This document shows, in pieces, positions 25,095 to 33,219 of a DNA stretch of 64,000 bases (positions are counted from its first letter, which is position 1; every line of letters begins with the position of its first letter). The notes beneath the pieces are model-generated. The model made no database searches, was not told the DNA's origin, and saw only the letters and a program-made list of their open reading frames with translations. Source of the DNA: Pseudomonas moraviensis (GTDB taxonomy: Bacteria > Pseudomonadota > Gammaproteobacteria > Pseudomonadales > Pseudomonadaceae); the NCBI RefSeq assembly GCF_900105805.1, contig NZ_LT629788.1, forward strand, positions 2,976,001 through 3,040,000, read 5' to 3'. The position numbers were made by a program, and so were the translations under genes.

Positions 25095-26473
25095 GGCCCT
25101 TTCGCGAGCAAGCTCGCTCCCACAGGGTTCAGGTGATCCATTGTAGGAGTGAGCCTGCTCGCGATAGCGGTTTCAAAGTTCGGCGCAAACAGCGCAGCGA
25201 CAGCCACCGGATTCGACGGAAAATAAAAGTGCACATAAGAAGCCGTCATCCGCCCCTCACGATAAACCGCCTCGGCCCCGCGCCCGCCATTCGGGCTAAG
25301 TCCACGGGCAATCGGCGTCAGCTCGGTGGTGGTCAGCGAATGATGATAGGTATGCCCACGCAAAGAACCTTCCGGCAATTCAACCGCCTGCAACGCCAGC
25401 GCCGCGAGACGCTTCTGCATCACCGCATCGCCCTTGAGCAAACCGACCAGTTCAGCGCGGGTGCCTTCCACGTCAGTCAGCGAATCAAGCAGATAAAGCA
25501 TCCCGCCGCATTCGGCGAGCAACGGTTTGCCCGCCGCATGGTGCGCGCGGATGGCTGCAAGCATTGAGGTGTTTTGCGCCAGCGCGACGTGGTGCAACTC
25601 CGGATAACCGCCCGGCAGATACAGGCTGTCGGCGGCGGGCAATTGTGTGTCGCGGATCGGCGAGAAGAACTGCAGCTCGGCACCCATCGCCCGCAGCAGA
25701 TCGAGGCTGGCACCGTAGGTGAAGGCAAAAGCTTCGTCGCGGGCGACGGCGATGCGCACACCCTTTAATAGAGGCTCGGCAGCGATAACGTCAGGCGCGG
25801 CGAATTCCACGGCCGGTGGAAGCGCGACTTCGCAGCTGCTGGCCAGTGCATCGGCGGCCGCATCGAGGCGCAGATCCAGATCATTCAATTCGCTGGCCTG
25901 GACCAGGCCGAGGTGACGACTTGGCAATTCGATACCGGTCTCGCGGGACAACGCGCCGTACCAGCGCAGACCTTCGGTGAGGCTGCCTTCGAGCAATTGC
26001 GCGTGGCGCAAGGTGCCAACGCGGTTGGCCAGCACACCGGCAAAGGGCAAGTCCGGCTGATACTTCGCCAGGCCCAGCGCCAAAGCGCCGAAGGTCTGCG
26101 CCATGGCAGTGCCGTCGATCACGCCAAGCACCGGCACGCCGAAGTGCCGCGCCAGATCAGCACTGGACGGCGTGCCGTCGAACAGGCCCATCACGCCCTC
26201 GATCAGAATCAGATCAGCCTCGGCGGCGGCTTCCCACAACAGCCGGCGACTTTCCTGCTCGCCGACCATCCACATGTCCAATTGATACACCGGCGCACCG
26301 CTGGCGCGCTCGAGAATCATCGGGTCGAGAAAGTCCGGGCCGCATTTGAACACGCGCACCTTGCGCCCCTGGTTGCGATGCAAACGGGCGAGCGCGGCGG
26401 TGACGGTGGTCTTGCCCTGACCGGAGGCCGGCGCGGCAATGAGTACCGCCGGGCAGTGACGTGGTTGCTTCAA
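25091..26473 (-). CDS. cobB: Cobyrinic / hydrogenobyrinic acid a,c-diamide synthase
   Basis: This protein of about 460 residues amidates the a and c side chains. The ATPase half starts VLIAAPASGQGKTTVTAAL (P-loop SGQGKTT); the glutaminase half has PLLAECGGMLYLLD with the nucleophile cysteine and SYVHFYFPSNP near the end. Start: the initiator is TTG at 26471-26473, overlapping the cobO stop as TTGA; no nearer ATG precedes the P-loop. Oddity: after the expected family end (about AALFAP) the frame continues through a REP doublet, adding about 25 residues (ending VGASLLAKGP), and stops in the ATGA overlap with bluB. The family usually ends near 430-435 residues. Confidence 0.93.
   Translation of the reverse strand: MKQPRHCPAVLIAAPASGQGKTTVTAALARLHRNQGRKVRVFKCGPDFLDPMILERASGAPVYQLDMWMVGEQESRRLLWEAAAEADLILIEGVMGLFDGTPSSADLARHFGVPVLGVIDGTAMAQTFGALALGLAKYQPDLPFAGVLANRVGTLRHAQLLEGSLTEGLRWYGALSRETGIELPSRHLGLVQASELNDLDLRLDAAADALASSCEVALPPAVEFAAPDVIAAEPLLKGVRIAVARDEAFAFTYGASLDLLRAMGAELQFFSPIRDTQLPAADSLYLPGGYPELHHVALAQNTSMLAAIRAHHAAGKPLLAECGGMLYLLDSLTDVEGTRAELVGLLKGDAVMQKRLAALALQAVELPEGSLRGHTYHHSLTTTELTPIARGLSPNGGRGAEAVYREGRMTASYVHFYFPSNPVAVAALFAPNFETAIASRLTPTMDHLNPVGASLLAKGP
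25097..25170. repeat. REP doublet (REPIN) forming the 3' end of cobB
   Basis: Inverted REP units (CGCGAGCAAGCTCGCTCCCAC left, GTAGGAGTGAGCCTGCTCGCGA right; each shortened here to its core) flank a spacer of about 20 bp. The whole element is read in frame as the last ~25 codons of cobB. It begins three bases from the bluB start codon. Confidence 0.88.
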
Positions 26474-27081
26474 AGTTCGACGCCTTTCTGCGCTTTGATC
26501 CCGGCCTGGAAAGCGTGCTTGAGCATGCCCATTTCGGTGACCGTGTCGCCCATCTCGATCATTTCCGGCTTGGCGCCGCGACCGGTGACGACCACGTGTT
26601 GCATCGGCGGGCGCGCCTGCAAATCGCTGAGCACCTGATCGAGGTCGAGGTAGCCGTGCTTGAGGGCGATGTTCAACTCGTCGAGCACCACCAGACCGAT
26701 CGACGGATCACGCAACAATTCGCGGGAGACGTCCCAGGCTGCGGTTGCAGCGGCGATATCGCGCTGGCGATCCTGGGTTTCCCAAGTGAAGCCTTCACCC
26801 ATGACGTGAAAACGCACCTGCTCGGGGAAGCGGCGGAAGAACAATTCCTCGCCGGTGCTGTTGCGGCCCTTGATGAACTGCACCACGCCGCACTGCATGC
26901 CGTGGCCCATGGCACGGGCGAGCATGCCGAACGCCGAACTGCTCTTGCCTTTGCCATTGCCGGTCAGCACCAGAACCAGGCCGCACTCGTCGGGCGATTT
27001 GGCGATGCGTTCGTCGATCACGGCTTTCTTGCGCTGCATGCGCGCCAGATGGCGCTCGTCGCGCTCGGGGGAATCAGTCAT
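26470..27081 (-). CDS. cobO: Cob(I)yrinic acid a,c-diamide adenosyltransferase
   Basis: This 203-residue CobA/CobO/BtuR-type ATP:corrinoid adenosyltransferase adds the upper adenosyl ligand. The P-loop-like VLTGNGKGKSSSAFGMLARA occurs at about residues 36-55, and GMQCGVVQFIKGR and VVLDELNIALKHGYLD are family segments. It is the first gene of the operon. The start at 27081 (MTDSPER) has GGAG 12 bases upstream. A longer in-frame reading runs into the cobalamin riboswitch and is not real. Expression is expected to fall when adenosylcobalamin binds the leader. Confidence 0.95.
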   Translation of the reverse strand: MTDSPERDERHLARMQRKKAVIDERIAKSPDECGLVLVLTGNGKGKSSSAFGMLARAMGHGMQCGVVQFIKGRNSTGEELFFRRFPEQVRFHVMGEGFTWETQDRQRDIAAATAAWDVSRELLRDPSIGLVVLDELNIALKHGYLDLDQVLSDLQARPPMQHVVVTGRGAKPEMIEMGDTVTEMGMLKHAFQAGIKAQKGVEL

Positions 27082-27149
27082 GGGGAGCTCTCCGTTGAGG
27101 CTGGATAACGGCGGGCAGGCACAAGAATAGACGGCAAAAAGCCTGGCAT

Positions 27150-27350
27150 CGCCCACCGTGATGCCGCTGAGATGGATCAGGCCGGTCTCCGGGCTCATGA
27201 GTGGCATTTGCCGGACTGCGCGCCTTCCCGCTTCTGTCGAGGCAGTGGCTCAAGGCGCAGTTTTCACTCATTTACCGTTGCGGGGGCAGCGCCGGGATCG
27301 TCGTGGCTTCGCTTGAAGACCACCCTCACCGGCTTCCCTGTTTCACTCTG
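27150..27350 (-). promoter_or_regulatory. Cobalamin riboswitch
   Basis: On the minus strand the leader contains the canonical B12 box AGCCCGGAGACCGGCC (27180-27195). Further upstream are the other conserved parts: GCCACTG at about 27241-27247, GGGAAGGCGC, and CTGCCCCCGCAACGGT at about 27275-27290, with GCCGGTGAGGGTGGTC near the 5' end. These match the cobalamin-class aptamer. It sits about 70 bases before cobO, the first gene of the cob operon. The exact edges are approximate. Confidence 0.93.
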
Positions 27351-27388
27351 TCGACACTGGGCCACAGAGCACCTGAAACAAGCGGCGA

Positions 27389-27417
27389 AGGTTAGAGGGT
27401 TGGGGGTGGAGCGTCAA
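27389..27417 (-). promoter_or_regulatory. Sigma70-type promoter of the cob operon
   Basis: On the minus strand TTGACG (27412-27417) and TAACCT (27389-27394) are separated by exactly 17 bp. The start point would be near 27382, giving a leader of about 300 nt that includes the whole cobalamin riboswitch. Confidence 0.6.
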
Positions 27418-27553
27418 TTGAAGAGGCGCTTTGCGCGCGAATAACTGCCGCTGATCCATTGTGCAGCGGCAATCTTGTGCCAGACTGTGACAAATGATAT
27501 CAAAGAGCCATGCTTTTCTCGACAATCTCACCACAACAATAAGGATGACGACG

Positions 27554-28138
27554 ATGCAAGGCATGATCATCAGCAACCCGCGCCTGGAATTTCTGCGCCC
27601 GGTGCTGGAACGCTGGTTTGACTGTATCGATCGCTACAACAGCGTGCGCGGCGACAATGACGCGCCGTACTGGCACGACGAAAAAGCCAACCTCGGCTTG
27701 CTTTCAGCGGCGGCGTGGATGGCTGAAATGGTCACGCTAAACGACACGGCCACGCGCAAACAGAACGAAGAAGGCGAGCGCAATGCCCGCGCCGATCTGC
27801 TGATTGCCGGCAGCGAAGACCGCGCGTACATTCAGGCCACGCAACGCTGGCCACGGGTCAACAACCTCAACCTGACCCAGGCGCTGCTCGACATCACCGT
27901 GGATGCCAGGCGCATCAGCTACGCCAGCGACCTGAAGCTCGGCTGCCTCTTCGTCGCCCCGCAAAAAGCCCAGCACAGCGCCAGCCCCGAAGAGCTGCAG
28001 GACATGGTCGACGACTTGCAAAAAGAGCACACCTGCGCCGTTGCCTGGTATTTCCCTTACGCCTATCGCAAATTGCACAGCGAAGCGGGCAACTATCATC
28101 CAGGCATCGCCGTGCTGTTCAAGGAAGCCCGCGGCTGA
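27554..28138 (+). CDS. Uncharacterised 194-residue protein
   Basis: This 194-residue soluble protein reads MQGMIISNPRLEFLRPVLER onward. AAGGA eight bases before the ATG at 27554 favours that start over ATG 27545. It is rich in charged helices and aromatic residues (RWFDCIDRYNSVRGDNDAPYWHDEKANLG), with a conserved-looking C-terminal part (VAWYFPYAYRKLHSEAGNYHPG). There is no signal peptide, membrane segment or familiar catalytic motif. It is divergent from the cob operon and about 65 bp before the sorbosone-dehydrogenase-like gene on the same strand. I do not recognise a family. Confidence 0.72.
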   Translation: MQGMIISNPRLEFLRPVLERWFDCIDRYNSVRGDNDAPYWHDEKANLGLLSAAAWMAEMVTLNDTATRKQNEEGERNARADLLIAGSEDRAYIQATQRWPRVNNLNLTQALLDITVDARRISYASDLKLGCLFVAPQKAQHSASPEELQDMVDDLQKEHTCAVAWYFPYAYRKLHSEAGNYHPGIAVLFKEARG

Positions 28139-28204
28139 GCAGTTGAACCATCGGGCCTGCACCCTCCTCTATGATTAGGAATGCATTCATAGGGAAGATC
28201 AGCA

Positions 28205-29518
28205 ATGCGCAAGGCCCAACTCGCTCTTATCATCGCCGTCGCCGGCGGGCTCGCCGCCTGCGGTGAAACCTCCAGCCTGCAAGTCTCCGATGGCACCGGC
28301 CCGTCACCGAAACTGCCCGAACCGAACAAGACGCTGATCCCGACAGTGAACATCGCCCCGGCGGTGGGCTGGCCGGAAGGTGCGAAACCGACCGCAGCGG
28401 CCGGCACTCAGGTCGCCGCGTTTGCCGAAGGCCTCGATCACCCGCGCTGGCTGTATGTGCTGCCCAACGGCGATGTGCTGGTGGCGGAAACCAACGCGCC
28501 ACCCAAACCCGATGACAGCAAAGGCATTCGCGGCTGGGTCATGAAGAAAGTCATGGGCAAGGCCGGCGCTGGCGTGCCGAGCCCGAACCGCATCACTCTG
28601 CTGCGTGATGCCGACCACGATGGCGTCGCAGAAACCCGCACGGTGTTTCTGCAAAACCTCAACTCACCGTTTGGCATGACGCTGGTCGGCAACGACCTGT
28701 ATGTGGCCGACACCGATCGCCTGCTGCGCTTCAACTACGAGCCGGGCGCCACCGAGATCAAAACCCAACCGATCAAAGTCGTCGACCTGCCGGGTGGCAC
28801 GCTCAATCACCACTGGACCAAAAACGTTATTGCGAGCAAGGACGGCAACAAGTTGTACGTCACGGTCGGCTCGAACAGCAACGTCGGCGAAAACGGTCTG
28901 GATCAGGAAGAAGGCCGCGCGGCAATCTGGGAAATCGATCGCGCAACCGGCAATCACCGGATCTTCGCCTCGGGCATCCGCAACCCCAACGGCCTCGCTT
29001 GGGAACCCACCAGCGGCGCGCTGTGGACGGCGGTCAACGAGCGTGACGAAATCGGCAGCGACCTGGTGCCGGACTACATCACCTCGGTCAAGGACGGCGG
29101 TTTCTATGGCTGGCCGTTCAGCTATTACGGCCAGCACGTCGATGTGCGGGTCAAACCGCAGAACCTCGATCTGGTGGCCAAGGCCATCGCCCCGGATTAC
29201 GCCGTCGGCCCGCACACCGCTTCGCTGGGCCTGACCTTCGCCGAAGGCAACAGCCTGCCGGCGCAATTCAAGGAAGGCGCGTTCATTGGCCAGCATGGCT
29301 CGTGGAACCGCAAACCGCACAGCGGCTACAAAGTGATTTTCGTGCCGTTCACTGGCGGCAAGCCGACCGGTCAACCGGTGGATGTGCTGACCGGTTTCCT
29401 CGACAAGGACGAGAACGCGCTCGGCCGCCCGGTGGGCGTGGTGATCGATCAGCAAGGTGGTTTGCTGGTGGCGGATGATGTGGGCAACAAGGTGTGGCGC
29501 GTTTCGGCCAGTAAATAA
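28205..29518 (+). CDS. Sorbosone dehydrogenase-family (PQQ-type beta-propeller) lipoprotein
   Basis: This 437-residue protein has a lipoprotein signal (AVAGGLAACGE, lipobox Cys at about residue 19), so it is probably anchored in the envelope. The rest is a six-bladed beta-propeller of the glucose/sorbosone dehydrogenase family: EGLDHPRWLYVLPNGDVLVAE, then SPFGMTLVGNDLYVADTD, RNPNGLAWEP, and a GSWNRKPHSGYKV region with a final VADDVGNKVWRVS blade. Members are PQQ-dependent sugar or aldose dehydrogenases; whether this one binds PQQ and which sugar it uses cannot be told. The start ATG at 28205 follows a purine-rich stretch. REP doublet downstream. Confidence 0.88.
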   Translation: MRKAQLALIIAVAGGLAACGETSSLQVSDGTGPSPKLPEPNKTLIPTVNIAPAVGWPEGAKPTAAAGTQVAAFAEGLDHPRWLYVLPNGDVLVAETNAPPKPDDSKGIRGWVMKKVMGKAGAGVPSPNRITLLRDADHDGVAETRTVFLQNLNSPFGMTLVGNDLYVADTDRLLRFNYEPGATEIKTQPIKVVDLPGGTLNHHWTKNVIASKDGNKLYVTVGSNSNVGENGLDQEEGRAAIWEIDRATGNHRIFASGIRNPNGLAWEPTSGALWTAVNERDEIGSDLVPDYITSVKDGGFYGWPFSYYGQHVDVRVKPQNLDLVAKAIAPDYAVGPHTASLGLTFAEGNSLPAQFKEGAFIGQHGSWNRKPHSGYKVIFVPFTGGKPTGQPVDVLTGFLDKDENALGRPVGVVIDQQGGLLVADDVGNKVWRVSASK

Positions 29519-29541
29519 GCTGACGCCTGACACGAAACAAC

Positions 29542-29630
29542 TGTAGGAGTGAGCCTGCTCGCGATAGCGGTGTATCAGTCGACATTTACGTCACAGATAC
29601 ACTGCTATCGCGAGCAGGCTCACTCCTACA
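29542..29630. repeat. REP doublet (REPIN), extended hairpin
   Basis: TGTAGGAGTGAGCCTGCTCG and its mirror flank GCGGTGTATC.../...GATACACTGC, so the symmetry continues into the spacer. It lies between two convergent genes. Confidence 0.9.
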
Positions 29631-29651
29631 TTGGATCTTTGTCAGATTTGA

Positions 29652-30188
29652 TTATGGGTTATGCGCCAACTGCCCCGGCTGCAACACCCGCTTGGCGCTC
29701 AGATACGCTTTCTGCCAGTAGGCCTTCGACAGGCTGTCGAGCTTGACCGTGCCGCCCGTGGCAGGTGCATGCACGAAGCGCCCCTCGCCCACGTAAATCC
29801 CCGCATGACTGACCTGCGAACCGCCATTGGTGGCGAAGAAGATCAGGTCGCCGGTCTGCAAGCCTTCCTTGCCGACATTCGGCGCCTGCATGACGATCAT
29901 TTCGCGGGTCGAGCGTGGCAGGGAAATCCCCGCCGCGTCGCGGTAGACGAAACCGATCAGGCCACTGCAATCAAAACCCGAATCCGGCGTATTGCCGCCC
30001 CAACGATACGGCGTACCGACCAGGCCGAGGGCACGGAACAGCACGTCTTCCGCGGCGGGAGAAAAGGCTTGTGAGGGAGCGAACACGATCGGCGCACGAA
30101 CCACGGGGGCTGGCGGCGGTGTGCGGCTGGCGCAGGCGCTGAGCAGCGCGGCGCAAATAATCAAGGTGAGGCGGGCCGACATCGTCAT
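29652..30188 (-). CDS. NlpC/P60 (C40) lipoprotein peptidase, copy A
   Basis: This 178-residue lipoprotein has a signal MTMSARLTLIICAALLSAC (lipobox LSAC) and a C-terminal NlpC/P60 cysteine peptidase domain. The catalytic cysteine is in DSGFDCSGLIGFVY and the histidine in QVSHAGIYVGEGRFVHAP. The family cuts peptidoglycan stem peptides, as MepS does in E. coli. The start at 30188 was chosen by the signal peptide; the longer frame has a non-signal leader. A terminator lies between it and the related gene upstream at 30404-31021, so the two are independently expressed. Confidence 0.9.
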   Translation of the reverse strand: MTMSARLTLIICAALLSACASRTPPPAPVVRAPIVFAPSQAFSPAAEDVLFRALGLVGTPYRWGGNTPDSGFDCSGLIGFVYRDAAGISLPRSTREMIVMQAPNVGKEGLQTGDLIFFATNGGSQVSHAGIYVGEGRFVHAPATGGTVKLDSLSKAYWQKAYLSAKRVLQPGQLAHNP

Positions 30189-30240
30189 AAGCAGAACATC
30201 CTGATCTCGCTGCGGCTTTCTCTGCCGAATGGACAGAAAC

Positions 30241-30271
30241 AAAACCGCCTGCGTCATCACGCAGGCGGTTT
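30241..30271 (-). terminator. Intrinsic terminator between the two NlpC/P60 genes
   Basis: AACCGCCTGCGT and ACGCAGGCGGTT pair around TCATC, and on the minus strand the stem is followed by TTTTGTTT. It ends the transcript of the gene at 30404-31021. Confidence 0.85.
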
Positions 30272-30403
30272 GCCATCAATATAGATTCAGGATTCTAGCG
30301 GCTACGCGGCAAACTTCAAGTAAGACTTTAACTTCACCTTGTAAAGTTTAGGTCTACTCCGTTGCCGGACCGTATTGTCGCCGCGAACGCAGCGACATCG
30401 GGC

Positions 30404-31021
30404 TTACTTGCGAGCAGTGACCACGGTCGGCGCCATGGCGAGTGCACGCTTGGCTTCGATGAAGGTCTTGCTCCAGTAGCTGTCACCCAGGCTGTCGATG
30501 CGAACACCGCCGCTGCGACGACTGCTGGAGTGGATGAACTGGTTGTCGCCCAGGTAGATACCGGCGTGACTGACACGACCGCGACGACCATTGGTGGCGA
30601 AGAACAGCAGATCACCCGGCTCAAGGTTGCTGCGCGAAACCAGTGGCGCATCAACGTTGATCATTTCGCGAGTGGAGCGCGGCAGGTTCATGCCCGCTTC
30701 TTCACGGAACAGGTAACCGATGAAACCGCTGCAATCGAAACCGGCTTCAGAAGTACCGCCGAAGCGGTAACGAGTACCGATCAGGGACATACCGCGTTCG
30801 AGGATGCTGTCAGCCAGTACAGGAAGCTGATAAGGCTTACTGCCGTTGAACTGGTTGAGTTCTTTTTCGGTGTCCAGCTCTTCCTGGTAAATAACGGAAG
30901 ACTGGGCAGTGGCAGAATTCTTGACCTGTTGCGGCGGCTCTTGAACCGGAGAATGAGCAGCACAACCGAATAACAGGGTAACGAGTGCGAGAGGCACGAG
31001 GGGTGCGAAGCGCTTTAGCAT
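30404..31021 (-). CDS. NlpC/P60 (C40) lipoprotein peptidase, copy B (MepS-like)
   Basis: This 205-residue lipoprotein opens MLKRFAPLVPLALVTLLFGC (lipobox LFGC). The C40 domain has FDCSGFIGYLFREEAGMNLP with the catalytic cysteine and RVSHAGIYLGDNQFIHSSS with the histidine. It resembles copy A over the catalytic half but has a longer linker after the lipid anchor. It probably cleaves peptidoglycan cross-links in the periplasm. No clear Shine-Dalgarno sequence precedes 31021, so the start rests on the signal peptide. Duplication of neighbouring NlpC/P60 lipoproteins is common in pseudomonads. Confidence 0.9.
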   Translation of the reverse strand: MLKRFAPLVPLALVTLLFGCAAHSPVQEPPQQVKNSATAQSSVIYQEELDTEKELNQFNGSKPYQLPVLADSILERGMSLIGTRYRFGGTSEAGFDCSGFIGYLFREEAGMNLPRSTREMINVDAPLVSRSNLEPGDLLFFATNGRRGRVSHAGIYLGDNQFIHSSSRRSGGVRIDSLGDSYWSKTFIEAKRALAMAPTVVTARK

Positions 31022-31199
31022 GGGCACGACCGTGGCTGATAGTTGTAAAGAAGCCGAGACTATGCCCGCTATCGTCCTCATTTGCAAATTCAATCGAACT
31101 TTATGTGACTTCCCGGTTTCGCGTTTACATCTAAGCGCTTAACTTGCCTGGCCGGCCAATCGCCGCTCGCAGGGCCTGAAAGCTGGCAAAAGCCCACCA

Positions 31200-31904
31200 T
31201 CACCAGCCCAGAGTTTCCTTTAGGAAGGGAATGGTCAGCTTGCGTTGCGCCTGCAAAGAGGCCTGATCGAGCTGCTCGAGCAGATCGAACAACGCGCTCA
31301 TGCTGCGCGTGCCGCGAGTCAGAATGAAATGCCCGACTTCATCGGTCAGGTGCAGACCGCGACGCGAGGCGCGCAATTGCAGCGCACGCAATTTGTCTTC
31401 ATCGGAAAGCGGGCGCATCTGAAAAATCAGCGCCAGGGTCAGGCGTGATTTCAGGTCAGCCAGCTTCACTGGCAATTCGCGTGGTGAAGTGGATGCAGCG
31501 ATCAGCAGGCGCCGGCCGCTGTCCCGCAGACGGTTGAACAGATGAAACATCGCCTCTTCCCAGTCCGCCTTACCGGCGATCACCTGCAAATCATCCAGGC
31601 AGACCAGTTCGTACTGTTCAAGGTTGTCGAGGATTTCTACGCCGCGGTCCATCAACTCGGCCAGCGGCAGATACACCGCCGGTTCGCCCATCTGCTCGAA
31701 GCGCAGGCACGCTGCCTGCAACAGATGCGTACGCCCGACACCGTGCTTGCCCCACAGGTAGATCAGGCTCTCCGTCCACCCGGCGTCGGCTTCGCAGAGA
31801 CGCTCGACATAGCCGAGTGCAGCGGCATTGGCGCCTGGGTAGTAGTTGATGAAGGTGGCGTCGTCACGCAGACGCACACCTAGGGGCAGCTGAATCGGTT
31901 TCAT
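31200..31904 (-). CDS. hda: DnaA regulatory inactivator Hda
   Basis: This 234-residue AAA+ protein is related to the DnaA ATPase domain and helps convert DnaA-ATP to DnaA-ADP after replication starts. It begins MKPIQLPLGVRLRDDATF, where QLPLGV resembles the beta-clamp binding motif (QL(S/P)LP/V) expected at the Hda N-terminus. A Walker-A-like GKHGVGRTHLLQAA, VCLDDLQ Walker B and a sensor region follow. The start at 31904 gives the conserved N-terminus; a longer frame lacks it. It is next to the AI-2E-family permease gene, as in related genomes. Confidence 0.93.
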   Translation of the reverse strand: MKPIQLPLGVRLRDDATFINYYPGANAAALGYVERLCEADAGWTESLIYLWGKHGVGRTHLLQAACLRFEQMGEPAVYLPLAELMDRGVEILDNLEQYELVCLDDLQVIAGKADWEEAMFHLFNRLRDSGRRLLIAASTSPRELPVKLADLKSRLTLALIFQMRPLSDEDKLRALQLRASRRGLHLTDEVGHFILTRGTRSMSALFDLLEQLDQASLQAQRKLTIPFLKETLGW

Positions 31905-32110
31905 GCTGACTGAACAGTTCTCAAAGGAACCGTTAGTGGCCTCTGTGTAAAGTTTGCGAAGTTTATACCCGTGAGGCTGAGCGCACAATGCGACAGACTC
32001 CAAGCAAAATCAAAGGTTTGCGTTGACGCACCGGTTTTGTGACGGATTCTCTGGCGCCCTCGCCCGTACGACACCGGGCAGCCCGGCCAAAGGCCCGGCC
32101 GCCCGCGACA

Positions 32111-33184
32111 TCACAGCTCGGGTTCGTCGACGCCGCTGTAGATCTCGGAATCCTTGTACAGAACGTGGACATGCCGCACCAGCACCATGATCACCGCCGC
32201 CACCGGCAGCGCCAGCAGCACGCCGGTGAACCCGAACAGCTCGCCACCCGCGAGGATGGCAAAGATTACCGCCACCGGGTGCAGGCCGATTCGGTCCCCG
32301 ACCAGCAGCGGCGTCAGCACCATGCCTTCCAGCGCCTGACCAACCATGAACACCGCGACAATCCCGACCATCGGATAGAGATCGCCACCGAACTGGAACA
32401 ACCCGGCGATCAACGCCGCACCGATGCCGATGACAAAGCCCATGTACGGCACGATCGCCGCGAGACCGGCAATCAGGCCGATCAACAGACCCAGTTCCAG
32501 ACCAACGATCATCAGGCCGGCGGCATAAATCACCCCCAGCGCAACCATCACCAGCAACTGGCCACGCACGAATGCGCCGAGTACCTCGTGGCACTCACCC
32601 GCCAGCGCCACCACGCGTTCTTCGCGATCACGCGGCAGCAGGCTGCGGATCTTGCCCATCATCACGTCCCAGTCGCGCAACAGATAGAAGCTGACTACCG
32701 GGATGAGCACCAGATTCGCCAGCCAGCCGATCAGCGCCAGGCTCGAGGCCGTGGCCTGGCTCAGCACCACGCCGACGATGTCGGTGGTCTGGCCCATGTG
32801 TTCGCTGATTGCGGCTTTGACCTTGTCGAACTTCCAGAAGCCGTCCGACAGGCCCAGTTTCGCCTGCGCCCATGGCACAGCGGTGTGCTGCAACCAGTCG
32901 AGCATCTGCGGCGCCAGCTCGTACAGACGTAGCAATTGCTTGGCGAGCATCGGCACCAGCACCAGCATCAACGCGGTGACGATCAGGGTGAACAAGGCAA
33001 ACACGGCAATCACGCCCCAGGTTCGCGACAACCCGAGCCGCTCCAGGCGATCCACCAGCGGATCGAACAGATAAGCCAGCAACAACGCGACCAGAAACGG
33101 CGTGAGGATCGGGTGCAGCAACCATACAAACGCGCAAAGCAGGATTACCCCACCGAGCCAGAACCAACGCCGCGTATCGGCCAT
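32111..33184 (-). CDS. AI-2E family (PerM-type) membrane permease
   Basis: This 357-residue protein has seven or eight membrane segments. The opening WLLHPILTPFLVALLLAYLFDPLVDRLER is the classic UPF0118/AI-2E family start, and ATVPYMG-like AAIVPYMGFVIGIG and the C-terminal LVGDRIGLHPVAVIFAILAGGELFGF are family hallmarks. The prototype TqsA affects autoinducer-2 export, but most relatives have unknown substrates and some act as sodium/proton antiporters. It lies 206 bp upstream of hda on the same strand; the intergenic region has a GC-rich hairpin without a T-run. Confidence 0.9.
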   Translation of the reverse strand: MADTRRWFWLGGVILLCAFVWLLHPILTPFLVALLLAYLFDPLVDRLERLGLSRTWGVIAVFALFTLIVTALMLVLVPMLAKQLLRLYELAPQMLDWLQHTAVPWAQAKLGLSDGFWKFDKVKAAISEHMGQTTDIVGVVLSQATASSLALIGWLANLVLIPVVSFYLLRDWDVMMGKIRSLLPRDREERVVALAGECHEVLGAFVRGQLLVMVALGVIYAAGLMIVGLELGLLIGLIAGLAAIVPYMGFVIGIGAALIAGLFQFGGDLYPMVGIVAVFMVGQALEGMVLTPLLVGDRIGLHPVAVIFAILAGGELFGFTGVLLALPVAAVIMVLVRHVHVLYKDSEIYSGVDEPEL

Positions 33185-33219
33185 TTACCACTCCTGATGC
33201 TTCTATATAAGGAAAAGAC

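Noticed and set aside
27082..27207. N-terminal extension of cobO through the leader
   Set aside because: It lies in the cobalamin riboswitch and has no family counterpart; the start at 27081 has a ribosome-binding site.
32060..32108. GC-rich inverted repeat after the AI-2E permease gene as a terminator
   Set aside because: No T-run on the minus strand and imperfect pairing; listed only as context.
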